A DNA stretch of 64,000 nt from AC-32 sp963715575 (GTDB lineage Bacteria; Actinomycetota; Thermoleophilia; Gaiellales; Gaiellaceae): NCBI GenBank assembly GCA_963715575.1, contig OY970250.1, positions 2,356,001 through 2,420,000 of the forward strand, given 5' to 3'. Of this stretch, positions 7,987-16,691 are shown one piece after another. The position numbers and the translations under genes were made by a program. The notes under the pieces were generated by a model, which saw nothing but the letters and a program-made list of their open reading frames with translations, was not told where the DNA came from and made no database searches. Within the stretch, counting starts at the first letter, position 1; every line of letters begins with the position of its first letter.

Positions 7987-8834
7987 GCGGCCTCGCCGAG
8001 CTCGTCCCGACCCTCCCGGACCCCGTCCGCGCGGTCTTGCGCAACGCGGTCTGGACCTACGGCCGCGCCACCTCGGCCGCGCGGCCGCTGCCGGACTTCC
8101 TCATCCTCGGCGCGCAGAAGGCAGGGACAACGGCGCTCTACTCGTACCTGCGCCGCCACCCGTCGATCACCGGGCCCTCCTGGAAGGAGGTCAGCTACTT
8201 CGACCGCCACTACGCCCGGGGCGCAGCCTGGTATCGCGGGAACTTCCCGAACAGGGCCCGCACGCGCGGCAAGCTCGTCGGCGAGGCGAGCCCGAGCTAC
8301 CTCTTCCACCCGCTCGGGCCGCAACGCGTCCGCGAGCTGGTGCCGGACGTGCGGCTGGTCGCCCTCGTCCGCAACCCGATCGACCGCGCGCTCTCGCACT
8401 ACCACCACGAGGTCGCGCTCGGCCGCGAGCCGCTCTCCTTCGAGGACGCGCTGGCCGCCGAGGACGAACGTCTGGAGGGCGAGGTCGAGCGACTGGTGGC
8501 CGACCCGCGCTACTTCAGCCGCGAATGGTGGAGCCACACCTACCAGGCGCGGGGGCGCTACGCCGAGCAGCTCGAGCGCTGGCTCGCGGTCTTCCCGCGC
8601 GAGCAGCTGCTGATCGTGCCGAGCGACGACCTCGCCGACGAGCCGGCAGAGACGCACGCGCGGGTGCTCGACTTCCTCGGGGCGCCGCCGCACCGGCTCG
8701 AGTCCTACCCGCGCGTCTACGAGCGGGAGTACGAGCCGATGAAGCCGGAGACGCGCGAGCGGCTCGCCGCCGAGTTCGAGGAACCGAACCGGCGGCTCTA
8801 CGAGCTGCTCGGCCGCGAGCTCGGCTGGAGCTGA
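7983..8834 (+). CDS. Sulfotransferase domain protein
   Basis: 283 aa from a TTG that overlaps the preceding stop (TTGA). FLILGAQKAGTTALYSYL (about residues 37-54) is the 5'-phosphosulfate-binding loop for PAPS, and LVALVRNPIDRALSHY is the 3'-phosphate-binding segment with its conserved Arg and Ser. These enzymes transfer sulfate to carbohydrates or lipids; in this setting a cell-surface glycan is the likely acceptor. No signal peptide; cytoplasmic. The 3' end overlaps the convergent MFS gene by 37 bases. Confidence 0.88.
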   Translation: MSGLAELVPTLPDPVRAVLRNAVWTYGRATSAARPLPDFLILGAQKAGTTALYSYLRRHPSITGPSWKEVSYFDRHYARGAAWYRGNFPNRARTRGKLVGEASPSYLFHPLGPQRVRELVPDVRLVALVRNPIDRALSHYHHEVALGREPLSFEDALAAEDERLEGEVERLVADPRYFSREWWSHTYQARGRYAEQLERWLAVFPREQLLIVPSDDLADEPAETHARVLDFLGAPPHRLESYPRVYEREYEPMKPETRERLAAEFEEPNRRLYELLGRELGWS

Positions 8835-9955
8835 CGCGGCGAGAAGCGCTCGGTCGCGGCGAGGCTCACGAGGCAGACCGCCGCCAGCAGGAGGTAGGGG
8901 AGCGCGTCGCCGGCGAGCTCGGCCAGCCAGCCGCCGAACGCCGGGCCGACCACGTTGCCGGCCGCCCAGGCGCCGTTCATCGCTCCGAAGGCCAGGGCCG
9001 CGGAGATCCCGGCGCGCTCGGCCGCGTCGGTCAGGAGCGTCATCCCCGGGGTGTAGAAGCCGCCGTACGCCACGCCGGCGACCACGACCAGCGCGGCCAC
9101 GGCCGGAGCCGATCGCGTCACCGCGAAGGCGAGCGAGACCGCGGCCGAGCCGATGAGCGCAACTCGCACCGGCAGCATGTAACCGCGGCGGTCGGTGAAC
9201 CGCCCGAGCAGCGGGTTGAGCACCACTTCGACGCCCGCCGTCACGAGGAAGACGGCGCCGATCGCCACGCCGCCCCAGCCCTCGGCGTGCAGCCGCAGTG
9301 GCACGAGCACCGCCAGCACGCCGAACAGGAGCGCGGGCAGCACCAGCAGCCACATCCCTCCGAGCAGGCGTCGGTCGGCGCGGCGGAAGAGCTCGAGGAA
9401 CGGCTGCGGCTGGGCGGGCACGCCGGGTGTGAGCGCAACCCACGTCGCGAGCGCGACGCCGAGCAGGCCGACGCAGAGGAACGTCCACTGCACCCCGGCC
9501 ACGGTCGCGATCGCGCCGATCACCGGGCCGAGCAGCGCGCCGAAGACCGCCGCGCCCATCGTCGTGCCGATCAGCTCACCACGCCGCTCCCGTGGAGCCG
9601 CCGCCACCAGCCACGCCAGGGCGCCCGCCCACGAGAGCGCGCTGCCGACACCCTGGAACAGACGTGCCGCGCCGAGCATCCAGGCGCTGTCGGCGAAGCC
9701 GAAGGCGACGCTTGCAGCCGCGGTGAGCGAGACGCCCGCGAGCGCGGCCAGGCGAGGGCCGTAGCGCGCCGCTGCCAGCCCGCTCGGCAACGAGGCCGCC
9801 AGCACTCCCGCGGCGTAGCTGGCCGACAGCACGCCGGCCGCGCCCTTCGACAGGCCGTACGTGCTGACGAAGCGCGGCAACAGCGGCGCGAGGGCCGCGA
9901 AGAAGGCGATGTCGAGCGCCACGATCGAGCTCAAAAGGACGACCAGACGGCGCAT
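8798..9955 (-). CDS. MFS transporter
   Basis: 385 aa with about twelve hydrophobic segments and the MFS loop motif after helix 2 (AARYGPRLAAL). Probably a drug/proton-type exporter or sugar exporter; substrate unknown. Start is set at the ATG at 9955 (MRRLVVLLSS) and not at an upstream start at 10006, because TACGGT lies 7 bases before 9955, the leaderless spacing used throughout the window, and the extra residues are not membrane-like. Confidence 0.88.
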   Translation of the reverse strand: MRRLVVLLSSIVALDIAFFAALAPLLPRFVSTYGLSKGAAGVLSASYAAGVLAASLPSGLAAARYGPRLAALAGVSLTAAASVAFGFADSAWMLGAARLFQGVGSALSWAGALAWLVAAAPRERRGELIGTTMGAAVFGALLGPVIGAIATVAGVQWTFLCVGLLGVALATWVALTPGVPAQPQPFLELFRRADRRLLGGMWLLVLPALLFGVLAVLVPLRLHAEGWGGVAIGAVFLVTAGVEVVLNPLLGRFTDRRGYMLPVRVALIGSAAVSLAFAVTRSAPAVAALVVVAGVAYGGFYTPGMTLLTDAAERAGISAALAFGAMNGAWAAGNVVGPAFGGWLAELAGDALPYLLLAAVCLVSLAATERFSPRQLQPSSRPSSS

Positions 9956-9962
9956 CCCAGCG

Positions 9963-9968
9963 ACCGTA
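9963..9968 (-). promoter_or_regulatory. -10 box of the MFS gene, leaderless
   Basis: TACGGT on the minus strand ends 7 bases before the ATG at 9955. The 9969-10157 interval holds nothing else recognised except the Shine-Dalgarno of the next gene. Confidence 0.45.
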
Positions 9969-10157
9969 GCAAGCGGGTTCGCGCCGCAGCTGGTGTCGAA
10001 CGCCACGAGGTTTCACTAACCGCCGGCACGTTTAGGCGTCGAACGCTGACGGAACAAGGTCGAATCGACCAGGCCACTGAGCGTGTGCTGCCGCGCCGCC
10101 CGCGGACGCGCCCGGTAGAGCCGAGAAGCGTCGGACTCCAGAGGAGGGGTCACTGCG

Positions 10158-10724
10158 GTGAAACCAAAACGTCTGCTCCTGCCCATGCTTGCCGCCGCGC
10201 TGATCTGCGCGGCCGCGGCCGCGACGCTGGCGGCGGCGTCGGGCCTGCCCCTCAAGCCGGGGCCCAAGCTCTCGCGCCACCCCGGGGCGCATGTGAACCC
10301 GCGTCGCCACGTCAATCCCGCGCTGGTACGGCGCCTGCGCAGCACGGCCTTGCGCTGGCAGACGGTGATCGGCTTGCGCCACGCGCACTCCGCGGCGCCG
10401 CTGCACACGACGCGGGCGCTTCGCTACTGGCGCCGCCAAGTGCGTCACATCAGCTGGCTCGCGGCGCATCCACCGCATAAACGCGGCTGGCTCTGCATCC
10501 ACCGCTTCGAGGGCGGCTGGAGCGACTCGGGCGACCCGTACTGGGGCGGCCTGCAGATGGACCGCGGCTTCATGCACACGTATGCGCCGCGCTTCCTGCT
10601 GCGGAAGGGGTTGGCCAACCGCTGGACGCCGCTCGAGCAGATGTGGGTCGCAGAGCGCGCGCACCGCAGCGGCCGCGGCTACGGCCCTTGGCCGAACACT
10701 GCACGCTACTGCGGGCTCCTCTAA
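10158..10724 (+). CDS. Secreted transglycosylase-like (Rpf-type) protein
   Basis: 188 aa from a GTG, with GAGGAGGGG upstream. Residues 1-27 are a signal peptide. The C-terminal 80 residues ([13 protein letters not shown]...[14 protein letters not shown]...QMWVAERAH...GYGPWP) match the resuscitation-promoting-factor/lysozyme-like fold; the Glu in RFEGGW is the expected catalytic acid, and the paired cysteines are present. The first half is a basic linker. Expected to act on peptidoglycan outside the membrane, for wall remodelling or growth resumption. Confidence 0.83.
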   Translation: MKPKRLLLPMLAAALICAAAAATLAAASGLPLKPGPKLSRHPGAHVNPRRHVNPALVRRLRSTALRWQTVIGLRHAHSAAPLHTTRALRYWRRQVRHISWLAAHPPHKRGWLCIHRFEGGWSDSGDPYWGGLQMDRGFMHTYAPRFLLRKGLANRWTPLEQMWVAERAHRSGRGYGPWPNTARYCGLL

Positions 10725-10764
10725 GCTCGTTTCCGACGCGCCCCCAAGCGGGAAGGGGACCGCT

Positions 10765-11808
10765 ATGAGCGAACACACGAGCCTGCTCGAGACGCTGCTC
10801 GCCCGAAGCGAGGACGAGGGCTGCGTCAACCTGTCGCAGCTCACCGAGCTCGTCGCCGCGGAGGAGCTCGACGACGAGGAGATCGGCCGGCTCTACGAGC
10901 AGCTCGAGGAGCGCGGGATCGAGGTCACCGACGACTGCGGCCGCGAGCAGGAGGAGAGCACTTACGTCAACGGCGACCTCGCCGTCGCCACCACCGACGC
11001 GCTGCAGCTCTTCCTCAACGAGGCCGGCCGCTGGCCGCTCCTGACCAAGGAGGAAGAGGTCGCGCTCGCCAAGCGGATCGAGCGCGGCGACGCCGAGGCC
11101 AAGGAGCGGATGATCAACTCGAACCTGCGCCTGGTCGTCTCGATCGCGAAGCGCTACCAGGGCCACGGGCTCTCGCTGCTCGACCTGATCCAGGAAGGGA
11201 TTATCGGGCTGATCCGCGCGGTCGAGAAGTTCGACTGGCGCCGCGGCTTCAAGTTCTCGACCTACGCGACCTGGTGGATCCGCCAGGCCGTCCAGCGCGG
11301 CGTGGCGAACAAGTCGCGCACGATCCGGATTCCCGTCCACATCGCCGACCGCGAGCAGAAGATCGCGCGCGCGGAGCGGACGCTGGCGCCGAGGCTCGGC
11401 CGGCAGCCGACCGACGAGGAGATCGCCCAGCAGGCGAAGCTCCCGCTCAAGCAGCTCCGCGAGGTGCGCGAGGCCGCGCGGGCGATCACGAGCCTCGACC
11501 GGCCGATCGGCTCGGACAGCGACGCCGCCCTCGGTGACCTGTTCGCCTCCGAACAGGCGCAGCCCGAGGAGGAGCTGACGGTCAGCCTCGAGCAGGACGT
11601 GCTGCGGCGAGCGGTCTCGCAGCTTCCGGACCGCGAGCAGGAGGTGTTGAAGCGGCGCTACGGCCTGAACGGCGACCGCGATCCGGCGTCGCTCGAGGCG
11701 ATCGGGCGCGAGCTTGGCATCACCCGCGAGCGCGTCCGGCAGATCGAAGCGAGTGCGCTCGAGCAGCTCGCCGTCAACCGCGAGATCGAAGCCCTGAAAG
11801 TCGCGTAG
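10765..11808 (+). CDS. RNA polymerase sigma factor, RpoD/SigA group
   Basis: 347 aa. Regions in order: a short acidic 1.1-like segment (1-65), region 1.2 ([18 protein letters not shown]), region 2 with the -10-binding helix ([19 protein letters not shown]), region 3, and region 4 with the helix-turn-helix [17 protein letters not shown]. The acidic spacer of large RpoD proteins is absent, so it could be the principal factor of a small type or a group 2 paralogue. The first ATG with the region 1.1-like start is at 10765; a longer reading from 10582 overlaps the previous gene in another frame. Confidence 0.92.
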   Translation: MSEHTSLLETLLARSEDEGCVNLSQLTELVAAEELDDEEIGRLYEQLEERGIEVTDDCGREQEESTYVNGDLAVATTDALQLFLNEAGRWPLLTKEEEVALAKRIERGDAEAKERMINSNLRLVVSIAKRYQGHGLSLLDLIQEGIIGLIRAVEKFDWRRGFKFSTYATWWIRQAVQRGVANKSRTIRIPVHIADREQKIARAERTLAPRLGRQPTDEEIAQQAKLPLKQLREVREAARAITSLDRPIGSDSDAALGDLFASEQAQPEEELTVSLEQDVLRRAVSQLPDREQEVLKRRYGLNGDRDPASLEAIGRELGITRERVRQIEASALEQLAVNREIEALKVA

Positions 11809-11939
11809 CCCGCCGCGCGCCGCCCGTCCTTATGTTCACGCGCGCCCCTGGGTGGGAGGGGGCTAGGGACGGTACCGGCTCGAAGCGCGCGAGAGTGTGA
11901 CGGAAGTGCGCCGATTCTGTGCCAACCCGTACCGCGCGC

Positions 11940-12497
11940 TCAGGAGGAGACGCCGAGCTCGTCCACGAGCGTGAAGAACGCCTTCGCAAACGGCGAGTGC
12001 GCGGTTCGCAGCCTGACGTCGTCCCAGTCGATCTGCTCGCGCACCGTGCGCGCGATCTCGAGCAGCTGGTCGTAGTCGAGCTCGTGCTCGCGCAACGCGA
12101 GGAGCTTCGAGACGAGCACGTCCTTCGGCTGCGCGACCGGGATCCGGACGGCGTTCACCTCGAGCTCGGTCGCGCGCCTGAAGAGCTTGTCGTCCACGCG
12201 CATCCCGGCCGGCTCGAAGATCAGGTCCACGAGCACGTCGCCGTCCCACGCCTTGTAAAGCCAGCCCTCGGGCGGCTTCTCCGGCCGGAAGCCCAGCTCG
12301 GTGAGCGCCTGGAGCGCGCGGTCGGCCCCCTCGGGCTTGACGAAGAAATCGAGGTCGTGCTCCGTCTCGGGCCCGCCGTGGGCCCAGATCGCCACGCCGC
12401 CGCCCAGCGCGAACGGGATCTCCGCGTCGCGGAGGGCGGCGCCGGCCCGCTTGAGCGTGTCCAGCAGCTGCTCGAAATTGGTCGCCGTCACGGCCAC
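11940..12497 (-). CDS. Nucleotidyltransferase-fold protein
   Basis: 185 aa from a GTG. FALGGGVAIWAHGGPETEHDLDFFV (read in pieces: GGG, then E-x-DLDFF) is the nucleotidyltransferase signature with the metal-binding DxD; residues 100-185 are helical. Proteins of this kind include antitoxin-type and minimal nucleotidyltransferases, but no HEPN or toxin gene is next to it. A TATACG box lies 8 bases before the GTG on the minus strand. Function unknown. Confidence 0.75.
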   Translation of the reverse strand: MAVTATNFEQLLDTLKRAGAALRDAEIPFALGGGVAIWAHGGPETEHDLDFFVKPEGADRALQALTELGFRPEKPPEGWLYKAWDGDVLVDLIFEPAGMRVDDKLFRRATELEVNAVRIPVAQPKDVLVSKLLALREHELDYDQLLEIARTVREQIDWDDVRLRTAHSPFAKAFFTLVDELGVSS

Positions 12498-12550
12498 GGT
12501 GCGGGCGTATACCCGGCACGCGCCGGCTCCAATCGGTTGAATCAGCCCTC

Positions 12551-13291
12551 ATGGCCAGGCCGATTCGCGTCGCCGCCGCGGGCGACGTGCACTGCGACGA
12601 GGTCAACCGCGACGAGATCGAGCGCGCCTTCGCCCGTATCGAGGGGAAGGTCGACTCGATCCTGCTCGCGGGCGACCTGACGACCTATGGTGAGCTCGAG
12701 CAGGGAGAGCTGCTCGCCGGGATCTGCGCGGCCGTCGAGACGCCGATCTACGCCGTGCTGGGCAACCACGACTGGCACTGCAACCAGGCCGCCGAGCTGA
12801 CCGCAGTGCTCGAGTCAGCGGGCGTGCGGATGATCGACCGCGGTCACGCGATCCAGGAGCTCGACGGCGCCCGCCTCGGGATCGCGGGCGCCAAGGGCTT
12901 CGTCGGCGGCTTTCCCGCCTCGGCGCTGCCGGACTTCGGCGAGCCGCTGCTGCGCCAGGTGTACGCCGAGACCACCGCGGAGGTGGAGGCCCTCGTGGCG
13001 GGCCTGGCCGCGATCTCCGGCTGCGACTACCGGATCGCGTTGCTGCACTACGCGCCGAGCGCGAGCACGCTCGAGGGTGAGCCGCGCGGGATCTACGCCT
13101 TCCTCGGCTCTGACCGCCTTGCCGCGCCGATCGTCGAGCACCACCCCCAGCTGGCGCTGCACGGCCATGCCCACGTCGGCGCCTTCCAGGGGACGGTCGG
13201 CGACGTCCCCGTGTACAACGTCTCCGTGCCCTCACTCGCGCGCGACTTCTTCGTCTTCGAGCTCGACGGCGACTCCGTCCGCGTGGCGTGA
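12551..13291 (+). CDS. Metallophosphoesterase
   Basis: 246 aa calcineurin-like fold. Metal ligands are visible in order: [21 protein letters not shown], and HGHAHVG near the C-terminus, so the dinuclear site is complete. Substrate is not evident. Its TGA overlaps the GTG of clpS (GTGA), and DUF2017 follows, giving a three-gene operon. Physical link to ClpS may be just operon economy. Confidence 0.88.
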   Translation: MARPIRVAAAGDVHCDEVNRDEIERAFARIEGKVDSILLAGDLTTYGELEQGELLAGICAAVETPIYAVLGNHDWHCNQAAELTAVLESAGVRMIDRGHAIQELDGARLGIAGAKGFVGGFPASALPDFGEPLLRQVYAETTAEVEALVAGLAAISGCDYRIALLHYAPSASTLEGEPRGIYAFLGSDRLAAPIVEHHPQLALHGHAHVGAFQGTVGDVPVYNVSVPSLARDFFVFELDGDSVRVA

Positions 13292-13578
13292 GCACGGCCG
13301 CTCCGGTCGAGGTCGAGGCGCCGCGCGAGGTCGAGGACTTCGAGCACGACCGGCCGTGGATCGTGATCGTCTGGAACGACCCGATCAACCTGATGTCCTA
13401 CGTGACGCTCGTCTTCCAGAAGCTGTTCGGCTACAGCAAGGCTAAGGCCACCACGCTGATGCTCCAGGTCCACAACGAGGGCAAGGCGGTCGTCTCGACG
13501 GGAACGCGCGAGAAGGCCGAGTACGACGTTGCCCGCCTGCATGCGCACGGGCTCTGGGCGACCATGCGGCAGGACTGA
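13288..13578 (+). CDS. clpS: ATP-dependent Clp protease adaptor ClpS
   Basis: 96 aa from a GTG overlapping the preceding stop. [14 protein letters not shown] is the N-degron pocket segment (Asn-Asp pair), and the [18 protein letters not shown] helix and the [19 protein letters not shown] helix complete the ClpS fold. ClpS hands substrates with hydrophobic N-terminal residues to the ClpA/ClpC unfoldase. The acidic N-terminal tail is of normal length. The neighbouring DUF2017 gene is a common actinobacterial partner of clpS. Confidence 0.95.
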   Translation: MSTAAPVEVEAPREVEDFEHDRPWIVIVWNDPINLMSYVTLVFQKLFGYSKAKATTLMLQVHNEGKAVVSTGTREKAEYDVARLHAHGLWATMRQD

Positions 13579-13579
13579 C

Positions 13580-14032
13580 GTGTTCGAACGCGGCGACGGC
13601 GGGGAAGTCGAGCTCCGGCTCTCGCGCGACGAGCGCTCGCTGCTCGCCGGGCTGGTCGCAGAGCTGCGCGCGCTCCTGGACGGCGTGCCGGGTGACCGGT
13701 CACTGCGCCGGCTGTTCCCGCCGGCCTACGACGACGAGGACGACGAGCGCGCGTACCGCGACCTGATGGGCGGCGAGCTGCTCGACGGCCGCCGCGCGGC
13801 GCTCGAGCTCGTCGCCGACACGCTCGACCGCGACCGGCTCAGTGCCGAGGAAGCCGACACCTGGCTGCGGGCGCTGAACGACCTGCGCCTCGTCCTCGGT
13901 ACGCGCCTCGACGTGCAGGAGGACACGTTCGCGTCCGAGCTACGGCCCGACGATCCGCGCGCGCCGGCGCTGGCGGTCTACGGGTACCTCTCGTGGATCC
14001 AGGAACAGCTCGTCGAAGCGCTCTCGCGCTAG
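13580..14032 (+). CDS. DUF2017 family protein
   Basis: 150 aa. Starts at a GTG one base after the clpS stop. The pattern LSRDERSLLAGLVAELRALL, RLFPPAYDDEDDERAYRDL and a C-terminal LSWIQEQLVEAL helix is that of DUF2017, an acidic, all-helical actinobacterial family almost always encoded with ClpS; function unknown, probably linked to Clp proteolysis. The stop codon shares CTAG (14029-14032) with the stop of the convergent YjbQ gene. Confidence 0.85.
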   Translation: MFERGDGGEVELRLSRDERSLLAGLVAELRALLDGVPGDRSLRRLFPPAYDDEDDERAYRDLMGGELLDGRRAALELVADTLDRDRLSAEEADTWLRALNDLRLVLGTRLDVQEDTFASELRPDDPRAPALAVYGYLSWIQEQLVEALSR

Positions 14033-14481
14033 GTACCAACCACCTGCACGATCCAGCGGCGGTCGCGCTCACGGTCAAGCTCGAGGAAGAGCACGCGCTG
14101 CCAGGTGCCGAGGCAGAGCTCGCCGTCGCGCACCGGGATCGACTCGCCCGCCGTCCCGAGCAGCATCGCCATGCAGTGCGAGTGCCCGTTGCCGAAGTCC
14201 ATGTCCTCGGGGCAGATGTTCTCGGTGCGGCGGTCCCAGTCGTCGTGCGCGTAGTAGGTCTCGCTCGGCACGAGCCGCTTGAGCATGTTGGCGAAATCCT
14301 CCAGGAAGCCGTTCTCGAACTCGTTCACCCGCACGCAGCAGGTCGTGTGCGGCGAGTAGACACAGGCGATCCCGTCCACGACGCCGCTCTCGCGGACGGC
14401 GTCCACCACCTCCTCGGTGATGTCGCGGACAGCGAGCCCGCCGGTAGTTCGAAGCTGCCGTTCGTGCTGGAAGACCTTCAC
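14029..14481 (-). CDS. YjbQ/UPF0047 family protein
   Basis: 150 aa from a GTG with GGAGGG in front. The family signature is clear: YSPHTTCCVRVNE, then DRRTENICPEDMDFGNGHSHCMAMLLG, and the C-terminal TWQRVLFLELDRERDR. The conserved His residues that line the active-site pocket are present. The usual HTTAA has become HTTCC. Members have weak thiamine-phosphate synthase activity and otherwise unknown roles. A reading from further upstream covers non-coding DNA and is not adopted. Confidence 0.9.
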   Translation of the reverse strand: MKVFQHERQLRTTGGLAVRDITEEVVDAVRESGVVDGIACVYSPHTTCCVRVNEFENGFLEDFANMLKRLVPSETYYAHDDWDRRTENICPEDMDFGNGHSHCMAMLLGTAGESIPVRDGELCLGTWQRVLFLELDRERDRRWIVQVVGT

Positions 14482-14596
14482 GGTTCGCCACCCTCCTTCG
14501 TGGACGGCCCTGGAGTGCGGAACAACGCGGCCTATTGTGAGGGTTGCACCCGGTTCACGTCTAGCCGAACTGCACGGGAGCAAACCCGAAGACCCA

Positions 14597-14624
14597 GTTA
14601 CGCTAGACGAGCCGGGCCCGTAGC
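14597..14624 (+). repeat. Upstream copy of the tRNA promoter and 5' end
   Basis: This 28-base stretch matches 14797-14823 (the -10 region TACGCT and the first 11 bases of the tRNA) at 25 of 28 positions, exactly 200 bases upstream. Similarity stops after GGGCCCGTAGC, so only the acceptor 5' strand was copied or survives. Confidence 0.65.
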
Positions 14625-14629
14625 CGAAC

Positions 14630-14654
14630 ACGGAGGAACCCCTGGTTCCCCCGT
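14630..14654 (+). ncRNA. Strong hairpin downstream of the duplicated tRNA start
   Basis: ACGGAGGAACC, loop CCT, GGTTCCCCCGT: eleven positions with one A-C mismatch. Outside it, GGCCC (14615-14619) can pair with GGGCC (14655-14659) with a 10-base one-sided bulge. A transcript from the upstream promoter copy would begin with this fold. Whether it is made, or is an attenuator, is unknown. Confidence 0.35.
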
Positions 14655-14812
14655 GGGCCTCTCCTTGCGAGCGGACGTGCACTTCGCCGGTCTCAGGAGC
14701 CGCCTCTTGCTTGCCCTCGTCCAGGTGTGCCACAGCGAGCCTCCCGCCGGGCAAAGCCCGGCTCCGGCGACCCGGCGTTGTGGATCCAGCGGCGGCGTTA
14801 CGCTAGGCGTGC

Positions 14813-14886
14813 GGGCCCGTAGCTCAGCTGGTCAGAGCAGCGGACTCATAATCCGTTGGTCCCTGGTTCGAATCCAGGCGGGCCCA
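14813..14886 (+). tRNA. tRNA with CAT anticodon (Met elongator or Ile2)
   Basis: Full cloverleaf: acceptor GGGCCCG/CGGGCCC, D stem GCTC/GAGC, anticodon stem GCGGA/TCCGT with loop CTCATAA (anticodon 14847-14849), T arm CCTGG-TTCGAAT-CCAGG, discriminator A; CCA is not encoded. The paired 1-72 position and the anticodon stem rule out the initiator tRNA. C4-G69 and C5-G68 are present, the pairs TilS is known to read in tRNA-Ile2, so it may be lysidine-modified and decode AUA; elongator Met is the alternative. A TACGCT -10 box (14799-14804) lies 8 bases upstream. Confidence 0.93.
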
Positions 14887-14924
14887 TAACTCCTCTGGCT
14901 CCGGCAGTAGAGTGCGAGCGGCCT

Positions 14925-15080
14925 TTGCGTGGAGCGTGGTTCTTACCGGTAGTCGGGGCGGTGATCGGGCTCGCGCTCGGCATTCTCGTAAGCGTGACCT
15001 CCGACGTTCCCTTTGCACCCGAGGCCGGGCTGCTACTTGGTGCGCTTGCCGGATGGCTCTTGCGCCGGGCTCTCGCCTAG
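14925..15080 (+). CDS. Small two-helix membrane protein
   Basis: About 51 aa if the TTG at 14925 is used; no better start exists after the tRNA. It contains two hydrophobic segments (FLPVVGAVIGLALGILVSV and EAGLLLGALAGWLL) joined by a short polar loop, ending in RRALA. Third positions are GC-rich in this frame. Hypothetical; not tied to a known family. Confidence 0.35.
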   Translation: MRGAWFLPVVGAVIGLALGILVSVTSDVPFAPEAGLLLGALAGWLLRRALA

Positions 15081-15144
15081 ATGGGTCGCGATACTGACCG
15101 CACGGGCGAAGCATGCCGAGCCCTGCCGGGACGCGCGAGCGCCT

Positions 15145-16131
15145 TCAGTGCTGGGTCTCGGACAAGCTCACGTTCTTCCTCTGAGCCGCCACGACCAGGC
15201 CGGCGGCGGCGAGCGCGAGCGCGAGCGCGCCGGCCCCGGCGGCCCAGGGCCAGGTGAGGCTCGACCCTTGCGGGGCCGCGGCCGGAGCGGATGGCGAGCT
15301 CACGGCGAACGTCTTCGTGTTGACGACGAGCTCCGTCTCGCTCCCGTCGCGCACGGCGAGCTGCTTCCCGCCGCCGCGGATGGCCAGGCGCAGGCGCCAG
15401 AGGTACTTGTTTCCCTCGAGGCCGTCGAGGTCGATGCAGCGCGCGGTGGCGCGGCTGGTGTCGAGCGCGTGGACGAACGGCGTCTTGCCGTTGCCGTCGT
15501 AGAGCGTGTAGGCCCAGCGCCCGTCGGGGCTCATCGCCCGCGAGAGCGGCTGGCCGCGCATCTGCTCGTCGGCCTCGTGCGGGTCGACGACCGGCTCCGG
15601 TAGCAGGCGCGCGGCTCGAACATCGAACGCTCGAACCGCGTACTTCGTCGGATCGTTCGCCGACAGGTACTGGATCAGGAAGATCCGGTCGCCGCTCGGC
15701 GAGATCGCGTCGAAGCTGAAGTCGCCCTGTAGCCGCAGCAGCTTGAGGACGCGCAGGCGCTGGGCGTCGAGCACCGCGAACGAGGTGCGAGCTCGCGGGA
15801 ACGAGACGCGCGGCTGGATCAGGACGAGCACCTTGCCGTCGGCCGAGAGGCCGCTCGCCGAGCTGTCGTAGGCAACGGCCGGGACCGTGAACGTGCCCTG
15901 GAGGAGCTTCGAGCGGTCGACGTGCCCGCCGTTCCGGCGGACACGGGCGACCACGGTGGTCTTCGGGCCCGACCACAACGTCACGTAGCGCTCGGCGGTG
16001 CCGGGAACGGTCACGCCCTTCGAGCCGACATCCACGCCCAGCACCGGCAGCCCGTCGGCACTCGCACTCGCCACCCCGGCGCCGGCGACGATCGCCGCGC
16101 TCCCCAGCAGGCACAAGATACGCCGTGTCAC
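15145..16131 (-). CDS. Membrane-anchored secreted beta-propeller-like protein
   Basis: 328 aa from a GTG with GGAGGAG in front. Signal peptide at 1-26, then repeats of the kind ISPSGDRIFLIQYL and MSPDGRWAYTLYDG that resemble WD40/TolB-like propeller blades, then a Pro/Ala linker and one C-terminal membrane helix (WPWAAGAGALALALAAAGLVV). The body would be outside the cell, anchored by the tail. No catalytic motif seen. Probably monocistronic. Confidence 0.78.
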   Translation of the reverse strand: MTRRILCLLGSAAIVAGAGVASASADGLPVLGVDVGSKGVTVPGTAERYVTLWSGPKTTVVARVRRNGGHVDRSKLLQGTFTVPAVAYDSSASGLSADGKVLVLIQPRVSFPRARTSFAVLDAQRLRVLKLLRLQGDFSFDAISPSGDRIFLIQYLSANDPTKYAVRAFDVRAARLLPEPVVDPHEADEQMRGQPLSRAMSPDGRWAYTLYDGNGKTPFVHALDTSRATARCIDLDGLEGNKYLWRLRLAIRGGGKQLAVRDGSETELVVNTKTFAVSSPSAPAAAPQGSSLTWPWAAGAGALALALAAAGLVVAAQRKNVSLSETQH

Positions 16132-16187
16132 CGCTCCTCCTTCGTCGCGTCTGGAGGAGATACGCCCGCCGGGCGGCGCGGGGTCCC

Positions 16188-16691
16188 TCAGCGAATGCGG
16201 CTCACCTCGAGCGGCACCCCGCCGGCGAGGGTCTGGTAGACGACGCAGTAGCGCTCGGTCGTCTCGAGTAGCGCGGCCAGCTCCTCCTTGTTCGCATCGG
16301 ACTCGAGCTCGAAGCGCAGGCGGATCGCCGTGAAGCCGACCGGAGCCTCGCGGTCGACGCCCATCGTGCCGCGGAAGTCGAGGTCGCCTTCGGCCACGAC
16401 GCGCCCGCTCACCTCGAGCCCGCGGTTGACGGCGACCGAGCGCAGCGTCACGCCCGCGCACGCGACGAGGGCTTGGAGGAGCATGTCGACCGAGCACGCG
16501 AGCGCACCGCCGCCGCCGCTCGCCGGGTGCAGGCCGGCCTCGACGAGCGCGCGGCCGGTCTCGACAAAGCAGGCGACACCTTCCGAGCCGAGCTCGCCGT
16601 CGGCTCGGAGCGTCAGCCGCGCCGAACCGGGGTCCTCGCGGTACCACTCCTTCAGCGGGCGCTGCGCCTCGCGTAGCTCGTCGCGTTTCAC
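16188..16691 (-). CDS. OsmC family protein
   Basis: 167 aa. The two redox cysteines of OsmC/Ohr proteins are in LVACAGVTLRSVA and TERYCVVYQTL. Family members reduce organic or inorganic peroxides. The ATG overlaps the stop of the upstream flavoprotein gene (ATGA), so it is the last gene of a three-gene minus-strand operon with a cNMP-domain protein and a flavoprotein; that setting suggests redox or peroxide handling. The N-terminal 25 residues are an extension before the usual OsmC start. Confidence 0.88.
   Translation of the reverse strand: MKRDELREAQRPLKEWYREDPGSARLTLRADGELGSEGVACFVETGRALVEAGLHPASGGGGALACSVDMLLQALVACAGVTLRSVAVNRGLEVSGRVVAEGDLDFRGTMGVDREAPVGFTAIRLRFELESDANKEELAALLETTERYCVVYQTLAGGVPLEVSRIR

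Larger units (their letters stand above)
14482..14812. other. Non-coding interval before the tRNA
   Basis: 331 bases without a credible gene. It holds the YjbQ Shine-Dalgarno at its left end, a copy of the tRNA promoter and 5' end (14597-14624), a strong hairpin (14630-14654), CGTCTAG/CTAGACG arms about 45 bases apart (14558-14609), and a 7-bp GCCGGGC-AAA-GCCCGGC hairpin (14746-14762). No SRP, tmRNA, RNase P or 6S signature was recognised. Confidence 0.6.

Noticed and set aside
14482..14812. SRP RNA, tmRNA, 6S RNA or RNase P RNA
   Set aside because: None of their conserved core sequences was found on either strand, despite several hairpins.
13993..14889. 298-codon plus-strand frame across YjbQ and the tRNA
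   Set aside because: It is antisense to YjbQ and runs through the tRNA; no family match.
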